NCBI GenBank assembly: GCA_002346645.1
Contig: DEAD01000016.1
Coordinates: 61,394 to 125,393 of the forward strand
Origin: Dehalococcoidia bacterium UBA2991
GTDB taxonomy: Bacteria; Chloroflexota; Dehalococcoidia; Tepidiformales; Tepidiformaceae
DNA length: 64,000 bases
Direction of reading: 5' to 3'
Shown: positions 8,677 through 19,224 of the stretch, piece after piece
Layout of the letters: each line of letters begins with the position of its first letter
How positions within the stretch are numbered: the first letter of the stretch is position 1
Notes under the pieces: model-generated
What the model was told of the DNA's origin: nothing
What the model saw: the letters and a program-made list of their open reading frames with translations, nothing else
Database searches by the model: none
Program-made: the position numbers and the translations under genes

Positions 8677-10566
8677 CTAGCTCCCGACCGCCAGGCTGAT
8701 GAGAGTGAGTGCAACTACGCCCACTGCGATAGCCATTGCATAGTTGGGTACTCGCCCGGATTGCAGATGCTTCAGTAGAAAGCCGGTGTAGTTTGTCATC
8801 GTTGCTGAACCGTCGACCCCCGTGTCGTTTACGGCAAAGCGGTCAAACCAGCTCACAAGGTAGCTAAAGCCGAGTACTACTCGATCGATGAAGAACTGAT
8901 AGAGCTCATCAAAGTAGAACTTGTTTTTCACCAGGTCATAGACTTTCGGCTGCCATTCGACGAGCACAGTGGAGCGATCCAGTCGTCCACCCAGATAAAG
9001 CCATGCCCCGCCAAAGGTACCTAGTACGAAGAGCACCGTAGAAAGGGCTACCAAGCTCCAGTCGACATGGAAAACGTGAGCGTGGTGTAGGAAGACAAAC
9101 TCCCCGAAGCCTCCTGGGAAACCTAGCGCGCTTCCAAAGTCGTGGAAAATAAAGAACCCTGCCACGATCGACATCAATGCGAGAAAGACCAGCGGTAGAG
9201 TCATCGTCAGGCCGGTTTCTTTCGTGTGGCTTGCGATTTCAGGGTCCTGGGGTTTGCCCAAGAAGGTGCGGATGAAGAGTCGTGCTGAATAGAACGCTGT
9301 CATGATCGCAGCAATAGCTAGGAAGAAGAATGGCCACATTCCTACACCTTCGACGGCGTGCAGGATTTCATCCTTGCTCCAGAAACCCGCCAGCGGGAAT
9401 AGGCCGGCCAGGGCTAAGGAGCCTATCAGGAAGGTAGCAGCGGTGATCGGCATCTTCCGCCATAACCCTCCAAGCTGAGCCATCTCCTGATGGTGGTGTG
9501 TGCCGATGATGACTGAGCCTGCACCCAGAAAAAGCAACGCCTTGAAGAAGGCGTGGGTGAATAAGTGAAACATGCCGGCGCTGGCGTACCCTGCCCCAAG
9601 GGCAACAAACATGAATCCCAGCTGACTCACAGTGGAGTAGGCCAGTACTTTCTTGATGTCCGTCTGGACACAGGCGATCACTCCGCTGAAGAGTGCTGTT
9701 AGGAGTCCTACAACCATGACTACTGTTAGCGCATCGCCGGCCAGTTCGAATACCGGAAGCATGCGTGCTACTAGATACACGCCCGCAACCACCATGGTGG
9801 CTGCGTGAATGAGTGCGCTTACCGGGGTGGGGCCTTCCATGGCATCAGGAAGCCAAACATGGAAGGGCAGCTGTGCACTTTTCCCCATTGCCCCCAAGAG
9901 GATGAACATCATTGTTATAAAAAGACGGGTGTCGCCAATGGTGCCCTCTTCTACGTGGTGGATTATCTCGAGAATATTGAAGGTGCCGGTCGCATCCCAG
10001 AAGAGGATTATGCCGATGAGCAGGCCGACGTCCCCCACGCGTGTCGTGATGAAGGCCTTCTTTGCTGCCTCCACTGCTGAGCGCTTCTCCCAGTAGTGTC
10101 CTATCAGTAGGAACGAACTTAGTCCCACTAACTCCCAGGCCACGTAGAGAAGGAGCAGATTGTCGGCTAGTACTAGCATTAGCATCGATGCGACGAACAG
10201 CTGGAGGACGGCGAAGTACCACCAGTAACGTGGCTCGCCCTTCATGTAGCCGACGGAAAAGATGTTCACCATTAACGCCACTGTGGTGATAACGCCCAGC
10301 ATCACTATCGTGATCTGGTCCACAGCAATGCCCATTCTTAGCTCGAAATTCCCGATAGCTGTCCATTCAATGCTATTCAGAATGGGCCAGGCGCCCTCCC
10401 CGAGGTTGAGGAAGTTCGCCAGTACTGCAAAGAACAAGGCAAAGATGGCCGTTGCACAGAGCACCGCCATCCAATCGCCCTGGCGGGGGAGCCTCCTTCC
10501 AGTGGCTGCCATCACGATGAAGGCAAGGCCAGGAACGGCTGCCAGAATCCAAGCATGTTCAGCCAT
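8677..10566 (-). CDS. nuoL: NADH-quinone oxidoreductase subunit L
   Basis: Largest antiporter-like subunit, carrying the lateral C-terminal helix that braces the membrane arm. The protein is 629 aa. Conserved stretches are YVAWELVGLSSFLLIGHYW, AQLPFHVWLPDAMEGPTPVS, ATMVVAGVYLVARM and DIKKVLAYSTVSQLGFM. The C-terminal part (DELYQFFIDRVVLGFSYLVSWFDRFAVN) matches the NuoL tail. It lies between nuoK and nuoM in the expected order. Confidence 0.95.
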   Translation of the reverse strand: MAEHAWILAAVPGLAFIVMAATGRRLPRQGDWMAVLCATAIFALFFAVLANFLNLGEGAWPILNSIEWTAIGNFELRMGIAVDQITIVMLGVITTVALMVNIFSVGYMKGEPRYWWYFAVLQLFVASMLMLVLADNLLLLYVAWELVGLSSFLLIGHYWEKRSAVEAAKKAFITTRVGDVGLLIGIILFWDATGTFNILEIIHHVEEGTIGDTRLFITMMFILLGAMGKSAQLPFHVWLPDAMEGPTPVSALIHAATMVVAGVYLVARMLPVFELAGDALTVVMVVGLLTALFSGVIACVQTDIKKVLAYSTVSQLGFMFVALGAGYASAGMFHLFTHAFFKALLFLGAGSVIIGTHHHQEMAQLGGLWRKMPITAATFLIGSLALAGLFPLAGFWSKDEILHAVEGVGMWPFFFLAIAAIMTAFYSARLFIRTFLGKPQDPEIASHTKETGLTMTLPLVFLALMSIVAGFFIFHDFGSALGFPGGFGEFVFLHHAHVFHVDWSLVALSTVLFVLGTFGGAWLYLGGRLDRSTVLVEWQPKVYDLVKNKFYFDELYQFFIDRVVLGFSYLVSWFDRFAVNDTGVDGSATMTNYTGFLLKHLQSGRVPNYAMAIAVGVVALTLISLAVGS

Positions 10567-10575
10567 GCATCCTCC

Positions 10576-10884
10576 CTACCATCGCATCGTGGCTGCTTCA
10601 TCCACGTTGGCAGTCGAACGGTTGCGGAAGAGTCGGATGACTATCGCCAGCGCTAGGCCTACCTCGGCAGCGGCAACGGCTATAACAAAGACGGCAAAGA
10701 TGATTCCTGTCGCCTTGTCCGGATCAAGGTAGGCAGCGAAGGCTACAAAATTGAGACTGACGGCATTTAACATCAGCTCCACGCTCATTAGTACGAGAAC
10801 CGCATTACGCCGCGCAAGGACTCCGTAGACGCCGAGTGAGAAGAGAATCCCGCTAAGGACAAGGTAGTTCTCCATGGGAACCAC
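10576..10884 (-). CDS. nuoK: NADH-quinone oxidoreductase subunit K
   Basis: Small membrane-arm subunit with three transmembrane helices, 102 aa, the normal size. It contains the conserved glutamates in LMSVELMLNAVSLNFVAF and AVAAAEVGLALAIVI, which are part of the proton path. The first in-frame ATG gives MVPMENYLVLSG; initiation at the second ATG is equally possible. It abuts nuoJ with a 1-nt overlap. Confidence 0.95.
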   Translation of the reverse strand: MVPMENYLVLSGILFSLGVYGVLARRNAVLVLMSVELMLNAVSLNFVAFAAYLDPDKATGIIFAVFVIAVAAAEVGLALAIVIRLFRNRSTANVDEAATMRW

Positions 10885-11383
10885 TAGTCGCCATCCTCTT
10901 GCCGAGCAATGACGATCGCACCAATGAAGGCCACGAGTAGCAGTGCGGCTGTGATGATGAAAGGTGCTCCATAGTTATTGAACATCTCATTGCCGATGGT
11001 CTCGATGGTTACTCCAGGAAGGGAGCCACCGAGGTCACCGGGCCAGGCTGTGGATACGGCGACGCCGATAAGAGTGAACATTAAGCCCAGTGCCACTAGG
11101 GCACCGAAGGGCGCCTGTACACCCGTTGTTGGCTCGGGCTTACCGGCGACGCCCATGCGCGTCAACATGAGAGCCAGCAGAATCAACACGGTCACTGCCC
11201 CGCCGTAGATGAGGAACTGGACGAGAGCTATGAAAGAGACGGTGAGGAAGAGGTACATCGCCCCCACGCCTGCCAGGCTAAGAATTAAGAAGATCGCCGA
11301 GTGGATAACCGTGCGGGAGAACACGACTCCAGCCGATACCGCCACGATGGCAATTGCGAACATCCACCATAGAACTTCGGTGG

Positions 11384-11387
<4 letters not shown>
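10884..11387 (-). CDS. nuoJ: NADH-quinone oxidoreductase subunit J
   Basis: Membrane-arm subunit with five predicted transmembrane helices, 167 aa. Typical NuoJ features are VVFSRTVIHSAIFLILSLAGVGAMYLFL, FIALVQFLIYGGAVTVLILLALML and AALLLVAFIGAIVIARQ. Its start overlaps the 3' end of nuoI by 4 nt. Confidence 0.93.
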
Positions 11388-12684
<1,297 letters not shown>

Positions 12685-12688
<4 letters not shown>

Positions 12689-13815
12689 GAGTTGGATACC
12701 TCAACATGCTTGTAGCTGCCCACCAGATCCTTTGTGGAGGGCTTGCGGGCGGCTCGCAGGTAAATACCGCCGAGGAAAGCGATGGTCCCTACCCAGTTGA
12801 CCGCAGCCAAGATGGGCTCGGGCCAGCCATAGAAGAGGAAGAGGCCGTTCACCAGCAGGAGGGCGAAACTCACTTCGATGAGGGCCTTCCAGCAAAAGCT
12901 CATGAGCTGGTCCATTCGTAATCTTGGCAGCGTGGCTCGCACCCAAAAGATGAGCAAGATCATTATGAGGCTCTTAATGAGAGTCAGAGCTAACTGCCAA
13001 CCCCATCCCCAGTCATCGCCGAAGGGGAACTGCCAACCCCCGAGGAAGATAGCTGCTCCGAATATGCTGAATGCCCACATGGAGGCGTATTCAGCCAGCT
13101 GGAACATGCTCCAGCGGATACCGGAGTACTCAACAAAATAACCGCCCACTATTTCAGACTCTGCAACGGGAATGTCGAATGGTGCTCGATGCAGTTCCGA
13201 AAGCATTGCTGTGAAGAAGATAACGAAGGCTAGCGGCTGGATAAGGATGAATGGCCGAGCGTCCTGCATGCTTACGATTGCATTTAGGTCGAGGGTTCCC
13301 GCTACCATTGCGACTGCTAACAGAGCAACAACCAGCGGAATTTCATAGCTGATCATCTGTGCTGCAGCCCGCACGCCTCCAAGCAACGCGTACTTGTTGC
13401 CCGACCCAAGCCCAGCCATTAGGACTCCTACGATGTTGAGTCCTAGTACTGCAAAAACAAAGAACATGCCCAGTGCAAGGTTGCGAACGCCCCAATCGCG
13501 TGCGAAGGGAAGCGCCACTAACACAAGAAACACGGGGATAAAGGTGAGGAATGGTGCGAACTCAAATACCCAGCGGTCAGCGTTGCGTGGGCGGATGTCT
13601 TCCTTGATAAGAAGCTTGATCGCGTCGGCGAAGCCCTGAAGTAGTCCTAAAGGACCCGTGCGCGTTGGTCCAAGCCGCATTTGGAAGCGGGCTACTACCT
13701 TGCGTTCGCCGTAAGTCAGGTAGACCACGACGATTGTCATCACCAGCACGATGATGAGGATGCGGATGATTGCATCCAGCCAACTGAGCCCGAAGAACGG
13801 TTCGCCAAACGTCAC
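12685..13815 (-). CDS. nuoH: NADH-quinone oxidoreductase subunit H
   Basis: Membrane subunit at the junction with the peripheral arm, lining the quinone tunnel. The protein is 376 aa with about eight or nine transmembrane segments. Diagnostic stretches are GERKVVARFQMRLGPTRTGP, GLLQGFADAIKLLIKED, ELHRAPFDIPVAESEIVGGY and the following EYSGIRWSMFQLAEY. It overlaps nuoI by 4 nt and nuoD by 4 nt. Confidence 0.96.
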
Positions 13816-14960
13816 TTGTCCACCTCGCCCAGCACGATGTCGAGTGAGCCTAGGATGACGATGGCATCCGCTACGTAGCTGCCAACCACAAGATCCTTCA
13901 GGGCTGAGAGATTACAAAAAGAGGGTGACCGAAGTTTTGCGCGGTAAGGCTGTGCGCCCCCTTTTGCCATCAGAAACACGCCGTATTCGCCCTTGGTTCC
14001 CTCTGTCGGAAGGTAGAGCTCCCCTTCGTCAATGCGGAGGGTTTTAGGAAGCTTTGGAGCGAGTACGCGCCCTGGGGGAATGTTCTCAAGGCACTGTTCG
14101 ATGATGCGGACGCTTTGGTAGCACTCGGCTAAGCGAACATGGAAACGGTCGAAAACATCCCCCTGGTTCCCTACCGGAATCTCAAAGTCCAGCTTTGGGT
14201 AGATGCTGTAGGGCTCTGCCTTCCGGATGTCCCAAGGCAAACCTGTAGCTCGCAGCATAGGCCCAGTGAAACCCCAGGCGATTGCCTGTTCAGGGGTTAC
14301 GGGAGTGAGTCCCTGGCAGCGCTCGACGAACACCTCGTTGCCGGTCAGTAGACCATCCAGGTCCTCAAGTCCTTGTCGGATTGAGGCAAGCACCCAACGG
14401 CAACGGGATTCAAAGTTATCGGGCAAGTCCATTGTTACCCCACCTATACGAAAATAGGTAGGAAACATGCGATCTCCCGAAACTTCCTCGATGAGATCGT
14501 AGATGCGTTCCCGTTCTCTCCAGGCGTAGGTGAAACTAGTTCCGAAAGAGCCTACATCTGCACCGAAGGCTCCCAGGAACATGAAGTGTGAGTTGATGCG
14601 GGAGAGCTCCATCATCATTACGCGAATGTATTCCGCACGTTCTGGCACCTCGATGTCTGCCAGCTTTTCGACGGCCATTACGTAAGCGCCCTCGCAGCAC
14701 ATCCCAGCGAGATAGTCTGTGCGGTCCCACCAGCCCATCGCTTGGCGGTAATCAGCGTTTTCGGAAAGCTTCTCTAGTCCCCGGTGTAGGTAGCCAATGT
14801 ATGGCTCGCAGTCCACAACAAGCTCACCGTCCACTGTCAGGACCATTCGGAAAACGCCATGGGTGGCCGGGTGCTGTGGTCCAACGTTTATGGTCATATC
14901 GACCGTGTCGAGGTCGCCAGTAGTGGTTGTGGTGTTTTCTTCCGGCCAGGTAGTTGACAT
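13812..14960 (-). CDS. nuoD: NADH-quinone oxidoreductase subunit D
   Basis: 49-kDa-type subunit that forms the quinone site with NuoB; evolutionarily the hydrogenase large-subunit fold. The protein is 382 aa. It begins with a short Thr-rich tail, then INVGPQHPATHGVFR, the hallmark with the quinone-site His. GYLHRGLEKL, QAMGWWDRTDYLAGMCCE and the C-terminal DIVLGEVDK are all present. NuoC and NuoD are separate genes here, with the nuoD start right after the nuoC stop. Confidence 0.96.
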   Translation of the reverse strand: MSTTWPEENTTTTTGDLDTVDMTINVGPQHPATHGVFRMVLTVDGELVVDCEPYIGYLHRGLEKLSENADYRQAMGWWDRTDYLAGMCCEGAYVMAVEKLADIEVPERAEYIRVMMMELSRINSHFMFLGAFGADVGSFGTSFTYAWRERERIYDLIEEVSGDRMFPTYFRIGGVTMDLPDNFESRCRWVLASIRQGLEDLDGLLTGNEVFVERCQGLTPVTPEQAIAWGFTGPMLRATGLPWDIRKAEPYSIYPKLDFEIPVGNQGDVFDRFHVRLAECYQSVRIIEQCLENIPPGRVLAPKLPKTLRIDEGELYLPTEGTKGEYGVFLMAKGGAQPYRAKLRSPSFCNLSALKDLVVGSYVADAIVILGSLDIVLGEVDK

Positions 14961-15476
14961 CTAGACCTCTACTCCAGGTGGGCCGTCTTCGATGCCTTGC
15001 AGAATCTCTGGTTTTTGCAACGGGTGCGCTTTGCGCAGAGGGTGGATGCGCAGGTCTTCTTCCAGCAGAAGATTGCGCGGGTCCGGGTGTCCCGCGAACA
15101 CCAGCCCTACCATCTCTGCCGCCTCTCTCTCGTGCCAGTTGGCTGCTGGGTAAAGGTGAGTGAGGGTGGGAAGTTCGAAGCTTGGTATGGGAGCGGCCAC
15201 GGTCACTTGAACGGCATGGCTGTGGGCAAATGAGTAGAGGTGATACTTTGCCTCCAGTCCATCGTCCTCCATGTCTAAGGCAACGATGTTGCGAAGAAGG
15301 TCAAAGGAAAGCTCCGGGTCGTTGCGAAGTCCGGTTATCAGGGCAAGGAAAGACTCTGGTGGGACCCTCAGGTCAGCGTACGTCTTTGTCACGGAAGCCT
15401 CGAAGGGTATGTCCGGAAGCCGCTCCTTGATGAGCACCGCAATGTTCAGCCCAGCGGTCTGCGCGTCTGCGCTCAC
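14961..15476 (-). CDS. nuoC: NADH-quinone oxidoreductase subunit C
   Basis: 30-kDa-type subunit of the peripheral arm, 171 aa. The signature is LYPAANWHEREAAEMVGLVF followed by AGHPDPRNLLLEEDLRIHPLRK. It overlaps nuoB by 4 nt and directly abuts nuoD. Confidence 0.94.
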   Translation of the reverse strand: MSADAQTAGLNIAVLIKERLPDIPFEASVTKTYADLRVPPESFLALITGLRNDPELSFDLLRNIVALDMEDDGLEAKYHLYSFAHSHAVQVTVAAPIPSFELPTLTHLYPAANWHEREAAEMVGLVFAGHPDPRNLLLEEDLRIHPLRKAHPLQKPEILQGIEDGPPGVEV

Positions 15477-16066
15477 CCGACCATCCTCTTTTCTTCCATG
15501 ATCTTCTCCTGCAGTCGCAGGAAGCCGTCCAGAAGCGACTCAGGGCGGGGTGGGCATCCTGGCACATAGACGTCCACTGGGATGATCTTATCTACTCCCT
15601 GAAGCACGCGATCATATTCTGTGTAGGGACCTCCGTTTGTGGCACAGGCCCCCATGGAGATTACGTATTTGGGATTTGGCATCTGTTCGTAGAGAAGCTT
15701 GATGGCCGGTGCCATCTTCTTCGTCACCGTCCCCGAAATGACCATTACGTCGCTCTGACGAGGGCTTGGCCAGGGGACAATGCCAAAGCGGTCAAGGTCG
15801 TGATTGCTCATGAAGGTGCCAATCATTTCGATTGCACAGCAGGCTAGCCCGAAGGTCATGGGCCATAGGGAGCTTTTGCGACTCATCGCAAGTACGGTAT
15901 CTACTCCTGTTTGCAAGATACCTGGCATCACTATGCGATAAGCAGCTGTTTGCTCCGGCAGCTCTACCGGGGTAAGTCGGTCTGCCTCATCTCCGAAGTC
16001 GGGTACATAGGGAGGAATAACGGAGGGGCTGTCAGCAGGTGTCTGTACTTCGTCGCTCATCGCCAC
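15473..16066 (-). CDS. nuoB: NADH-quinone oxidoreductase subunit B
   Basis: Carries the terminal 4Fe-4S cluster N2 that reduces quinone. The protein is 197 aa. The tandem cysteines in FGLACCAIEM, then GACATNGGPY and VPGCPPRPE, supply the four cluster ligands. VMVISGTVTKKMAP is also conserved. The N-terminal 35 residues are Pro/Asp-rich and not conserved. It overlaps nuoA by 10 nt. Confidence 0.96.
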   Translation of the reverse strand: MAMSDEVQTPADSPSVIPPYVPDFGDEADRLTPVELPEQTAAYRIVMPGILQTGVDTVLAMSRKSSLWPMTFGLACCAIEMIGTFMSNHDLDRFGIVPWPSPRQSDVMVISGTVTKKMAPAIKLLYEQMPNPKYVISMGACATNGGPYTEYDRVLQGVDKIIPVDVYVPGCPPRPESLLDGFLRLQEKIMEEKRMVG

Positions 16067-16419
16067 TCCAATACGCCGCGTCGCCAGGCATATACCAGTC
16101 CTAGGCTAAGAACGACGATGAAGGTAAACATGTACCAGAAAACATATGCGTTCGCGCCGAGAAAGATGACTGCCCAGGGAAAGATAAAGATTGTCTCCAC
16201 ATCAAAGATTAGAAACATGATTGCGAAGATGTAATAGCGGACATGGACCTGGGCCCAGTTTCGGCCGATAGGAAGCATGCCGCACTCGTAAGAGACTCCT
16301 TTGCCCCGCTCTTTAGCGAATGGGCCAAGTAGGCGTGCCCCAACAAGCGCCGAGAATACAAGGAAGAAGCCGACAATTGAGGCGATCAGGACGGCGGACC
16401 AGTCGTCGTAGAAGCTCAT
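16057..16419 (-). CDS. nuoA: NADH-quinone oxidoreductase subunit A
   Basis: Small membrane subunit with three transmembrane helices, 120 aa from ATG at 16419. An upstream extension of the frame lacks family features, and GCGAGG precedes this ATG. GVSYECGMLPIG holds the conserved loop cysteine, and YYIFAIMFLIFDVETIFIFP carries the conserved acidic helix. It is the first gene of the 11-gene operon. No NADH-module genes (nuoE, nuoF, nuoG) lie in or next to the operon. Confidence 0.95.
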   Translation of the reverse strand: MSFYDDWSAVLIASIVGFFLVFSALVGARLLGPFAKERGKGVSYECGMLPIGRNWAQVHVRYYIFAIMFLIFDVETIFIFPWAVIFLGANAYVFWYMFTFIVVLSLGLVYAWRRGVLEWR

Positions 16420-16695
16420 GGCCTCGCTTTCGCCCTCGAGCGCCGGGACGCTGCAGGCCGTATTACGACGACCACAAGCCCCCCCCGAGCCCCTTGTGAT
16501 TTGCGCCACAAACGTACACTGGAGGGGTAGGGGCGGCAACCCGAGTGGATGAAGAAGTCGTCATTACTTAGCTTCGCTTGCGTTAGGTTCTCCCCAGGAA
16601 TACCGGGGCTACTTATCTGGAGACCCTCGCTGGGCTGTGTCGTGGACGGTGCTGGGCTATGGGACTACCCCCACTCGATTGCTCAAACTTTAGAG
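16420..16695. other. Gap upstream of nuoA
   Basis: A 276-bp gap that should hold the nuo promoter. It contains a C/G homopolymer run at about 16480-16487, but I found no promoter with both boxes on the reverse strand and no long hairpin. The small open frames here have no support. Confidence 0.4.
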
Positions 16696-17367
16696 CTATT
16701 CGGACGACTGTTCGAGCTGTATTTGGTGGTTTCGCGCTTCCCTCACTACGAAGGTGCCGCAGATGAAGACAAGAGCCGCTGTGGTAGGCCATCCAAACAG
16801 GCGGCCATATACCAGGTATTCGCCGACAGAGAGGTTTAGCAGCATCCATGCCAGGATGATCGCTTTGGTCGCTTCGTAGCCTGCCCAAATGAGGGTCACG
16901 CGCACAAATATGGGTGCATTAATCGGTAGGGTTCCCACCATCCGGGGGGAGATTTCACGCCCGATGGCGCCTATAAGTGGCCATCCTCTCCAGAGGGTCC
17001 ACGCATAAAGTGGCAGGATAAGGGCATCGGCCACAGGTCCAGCTGCGAGGTAGGCTTTTTCGCTGGTTAGCAGAATGCCGGCGAGAGCAGAGCCTGCTGT
17101 CACGATATAACCGAAGATTGCAATCATCCGCAGCACTGGGGTTTCTTTAGTAGTAAAGAAAACAAAGGTTACGACTAGGAAGCTAGCTCCAATTGCGATC
17201 TCCATGGGACTAATCTTCGCGAGCCCGTAGAAGATTAGGACGGGGAGCATGGTGAGGAATACACGAGGATTGGGTTGCCATTCCGAGGGTAATCGCCGCA
17301 CCAACGGAAGGGCTGCATACCAGCCTGGCTGGTTGCTTTCGCTGACGGGAAGATTAAGCGTTGTCAT
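16696..17367 (-). CDS. Conserved membrane protein, possibly VC0807/septation-protein-like
   Basis: 223 aa with about six hydrophobic segments. The layout (FLTMLPVLIFYGLAKIS, FVVTFVFFTTK-type loop, then LPLYAWTLWRGWPLIGAIG and APIFVRVTLIWAGYEATKAI) recalls the VC0807/intracellular-septation-like group of six-helix proteins, but I am not sure. No catalytic motif is seen. Its start overlaps the 3' end of the gamma-carbonic-anhydrase-like gene by 14 nt, so the two are probably cotranscribed. Confidence 0.6.
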   Translation of the reverse strand: MTTLNLPVSESNQPGWYAALPLVRRLPSEWQPNPRVFLTMLPVLIFYGLAKISPMEIAIGASFLVVTFVFFTTKETPVLRMIAIFGYIVTAGSALAGILLTSEKAYLAAGPVADALILPLYAWTLWRGWPLIGAIGREISPRMVGTLPINAPIFVRVTLIWAGYEATKAIILAWMLLNLSVGEYLVYGRLFGWPTTAALVFICGTFVVREARNHQIQLEQSSE

Positions 17368-17893
17368 GAACGATCTCTTTCAACCCGGCGAGATGCTCTG
17401 CTGCTAAGCGTGCATACCTTGTGGGATTGTTCTCCACCCACTCCTGTGAGGGGGTTCCCACGATGGAACGCTTCACTTGGGCAGGTGTCCCTGCCGCCAG
17501 CATTCCTGCAGGAATGATTGTCTCTGGTAGTACTACGGATCCAGCTGCCACTAGAGCACCTTCTCCAACCACCGCGCCATCCAGAACTTGCGCACCATTT
17601 GCGATCAATGCCCGGGCCCCGATCGTGGCGCCATGGATGACGGCGTTGTGTGCTATCGAGGCCTCTTCTCCGATGAGTGACGGCATCTCAGCCCGTCCAT
17701 GCACCACTGCCCCATCTTGGATGTTCGCTCCTGCCCCGATGAGTGCGTAAGAGGTGTCGCCGCGTACCACTGCCCCGTACCAGATGGAGGCACCAGCTTC
17801 GATGCGAACGTCTCCCACCACTGTTGCTGTGGGCGCAATAAAGGCGCTGGGGTGTACCACAGGAACCTTCTCGCCCACGGCGTAAACAGGCAT
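17354..17893 (-). CDS. Gamma-carbonic anhydrase family / hexapeptide-repeat protein
   Basis: 179 aa from ATG at 17893. The reading frame continues upstream, but family similarity starts at MPVYAVGEKVPVVHPSAF. It is a left-handed beta-helix with DVRIEAGASIWYGAVVRGD, the conserved Arg/Asp pair of the trimer interface. The metal-ligand histidines appear in GAVVHGRAEM and IAHNAVIHGATIG. A C-terminal helix ends the protein (EHLAGLKEIVHDNA). Carbonic anhydrase activity is not certain: many members have other or unknown roles. It lies upstream of, and overlaps, a membrane-protein gene. Confidence 0.85.
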   Translation of the reverse strand: MPVYAVGEKVPVVHPSAFIAPTATVVGDVRIEAGASIWYGAVVRGDTSYALIGAGANIQDGAVVHGRAEMPSLIGEEASIAHNAVIHGATIGARALIANGAQVLDGAVVGEGALVAAGSVVLPETIIPAGMLAAGTPAQVKRSIVGTPSQEWVENNPTRYARLAAEHLAGLKEIVHDNA

Positions 17894-17975
17894 CGCTCTT
17901 AGCCCCTTCTGCAAGGTCAGCGCGTATCGTAGACGGTCACGCGCCTGGCTGAAATGGAGCGCGGGAGGGCATTTA

Positions 17976-18464
17976 ATGGAAGTCGATTCCTTCGCTGATA
18001 TCGCAGAGCCATTCAACGAACGTGTTAGCCGACTTGTGTGGTGCACCGTTACTACCGTCGATCGCAAAGGGCGGCCCCGCTCTCGCATCCTTCACCCAGT
18101 TTGGGAGGAATCAACTGGCTGGATCGCTACGGGTCGTTCTTCCCTGAAAGCAAAACATATTGCCGAAAATCCGTATGTCTCGGTCACCTATTTTGACCTT
18201 CCTGCGGACAATCCCCTCGGCCAAAAGCAGGTCTTTGTAGAGTGCAAAGCCGATTGGGAGGATGACGCTGCGGAAAAACGGCGTCTCTGGGACCTAATCA
18301 AAAACGCCCCGCCGCCTGTGGGCTACGATCCGGCGCTTTTTTTCCAGAGTGTGGAAAATCCTGAGTTTGGCATGCTCAGGCTCAACCCGTGGCGCATTGA
18401 GCTTTCGGCTCTGAGTGACATGATGACTGGTCAAGAACCACAAGTATGGCGCCAGAAGGTTTAG
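17976..18464 (+). CDS. FMN-binding split-barrel (pyridoxamine-5'-phosphate-oxidase-like) protein
   Basis: 162 aa. The N-terminal half shows the flavin-binding split barrel: VSRLVWCTVTTVDRKGRPRS, HPVWEESTGWIATGRSS and KAKHIAENPYVSVTYFD. Relatives bind FMN, F420 or haem, and the substrate cannot be deduced. The C-terminal half (FGMLRLNPWRIELSAL) is typical of this subgroup. The start has an SD-like GGGAGG. It begins a forward-strand run with the O-methyltransferase and pdxS. Confidence 0.85.
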   Translation: MEVDSFADIAEPFNERVSRLVWCTVTTVDRKGRPRSRILHPVWEESTGWIATGRSSLKAKHIAENPYVSVTYFDLPADNPLGQKQVFVECKADWEDDAAEKRRLWDLIKNAPPPVGYDPALFFQSVENPEFGMLRLNPWRIELSALSDMMTGQEPQVWRQKV

Positions 18465-18507
18465 GGCGGGGCCCTGGAGTGGTGCTCTCCCCAGGAGGCT
18501 AAATTTT

Positions 18508-19173
18508 ATGGATCCCCTTGTTCGTCCCGAGGTAGAGGACTACGCCCGCTATAGCACTACTCCTGAGTCAGATTTACTTCTGGAGGTCACCAAGCAGACG
18601 CAAGCCCTGGGGCAGCGGGCTGGCATGCTCACTGGGCGACTAGAGGGAAGGCTGCTGAATTTCCTCGTTCGGCTCATTAGTCCGCAACAAGTTCTTGAGG
18701 TTGGTTGTTTCACTGGTTATTCAGCACTTTCTATGGCGGAGGCGCTTCCTGAAGGTGGTCGGCTCTACACCTGTGAAATCAGCCGGGAGCATGCTGATAT
18801 TGCCCAAGGAAATTTCGATCGGAGTCCCTATGGCGGGCGTATCGAGCTCTGTCTTGGTCCGGCTCTCGACACCATAGCCTCACTGCAGGGACCTTTTGGC
18901 TTCGTTTTCATCGATGCTGATAAGGCTAACTATCCGGCCTACTACGAAGCCGTGCTCCCTAAGTTGTCTGAGGGTGGACTGATTGCCTTTGACAACGTTC
19001 TTTGGTCAGGCCGTGTGCTTGATGATAAAGATGACACGGAAGATACCAAAGCAATTCGAGCCCTTAATAAACAGCTTGTCCGAGACAAGCGCATTGAGTG
19101 CGTCATGGTCACAGTGCGCGATGGTCTAACGTTGGTGCGGCGAAAGCCAGCCGCTGACCGTAAAACGCCCTAA
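18508..19173 (+). CDS. O-methyltransferase, caffeoyl-CoA-type (family 3)
   Basis: 221 aa SAM-dependent methyltransferase. Motif I is VLEVGCFTGYSALSMAEALP, then LYTCEISREHADIAQ, the metal-site stretch FGFVFIDADKANYPAYYE and FDNVLWSGRVLD. These match the divalent-metal-dependent catechol/CoA-ester O-methyltransferases. The natural substrate is unknown. A strong AGGAGG precedes the ATG. It lies between the FMN protein and pdxS on the same strand. Confidence 0.88.
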   Translation: MDPLVRPEVEDYARYSTTPESDLLLEVTKQTQALGQRAGMLTGRLEGRLLNFLVRLISPQQVLEVGCFTGYSALSMAEALPEGGRLYTCEISREHADIAQGNFDRSPYGGRIELCLGPALDTIASLQGPFGFVFIDADKANYPAYYEAVLPKLSEGGLIAFDNVLWSGRVLDDKDDTEDTKAIRALNKQLVRDKRIECVMVTVRDGLTLVRRKPAADRKTP

Positions 19174-19224
19174 GCTAGCATCAGGAGAGACGGACAGAAC
19201 GTACTGCGTGCGGAGGAGCGAGAG

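Noticed and set aside
16420..16539. N-terminal extension of NuoA by 40 residues
   Set aside because: The added part is Cys/Arg/Gly-rich and unlike NuoA; ATG at 16419 gives the normal length.
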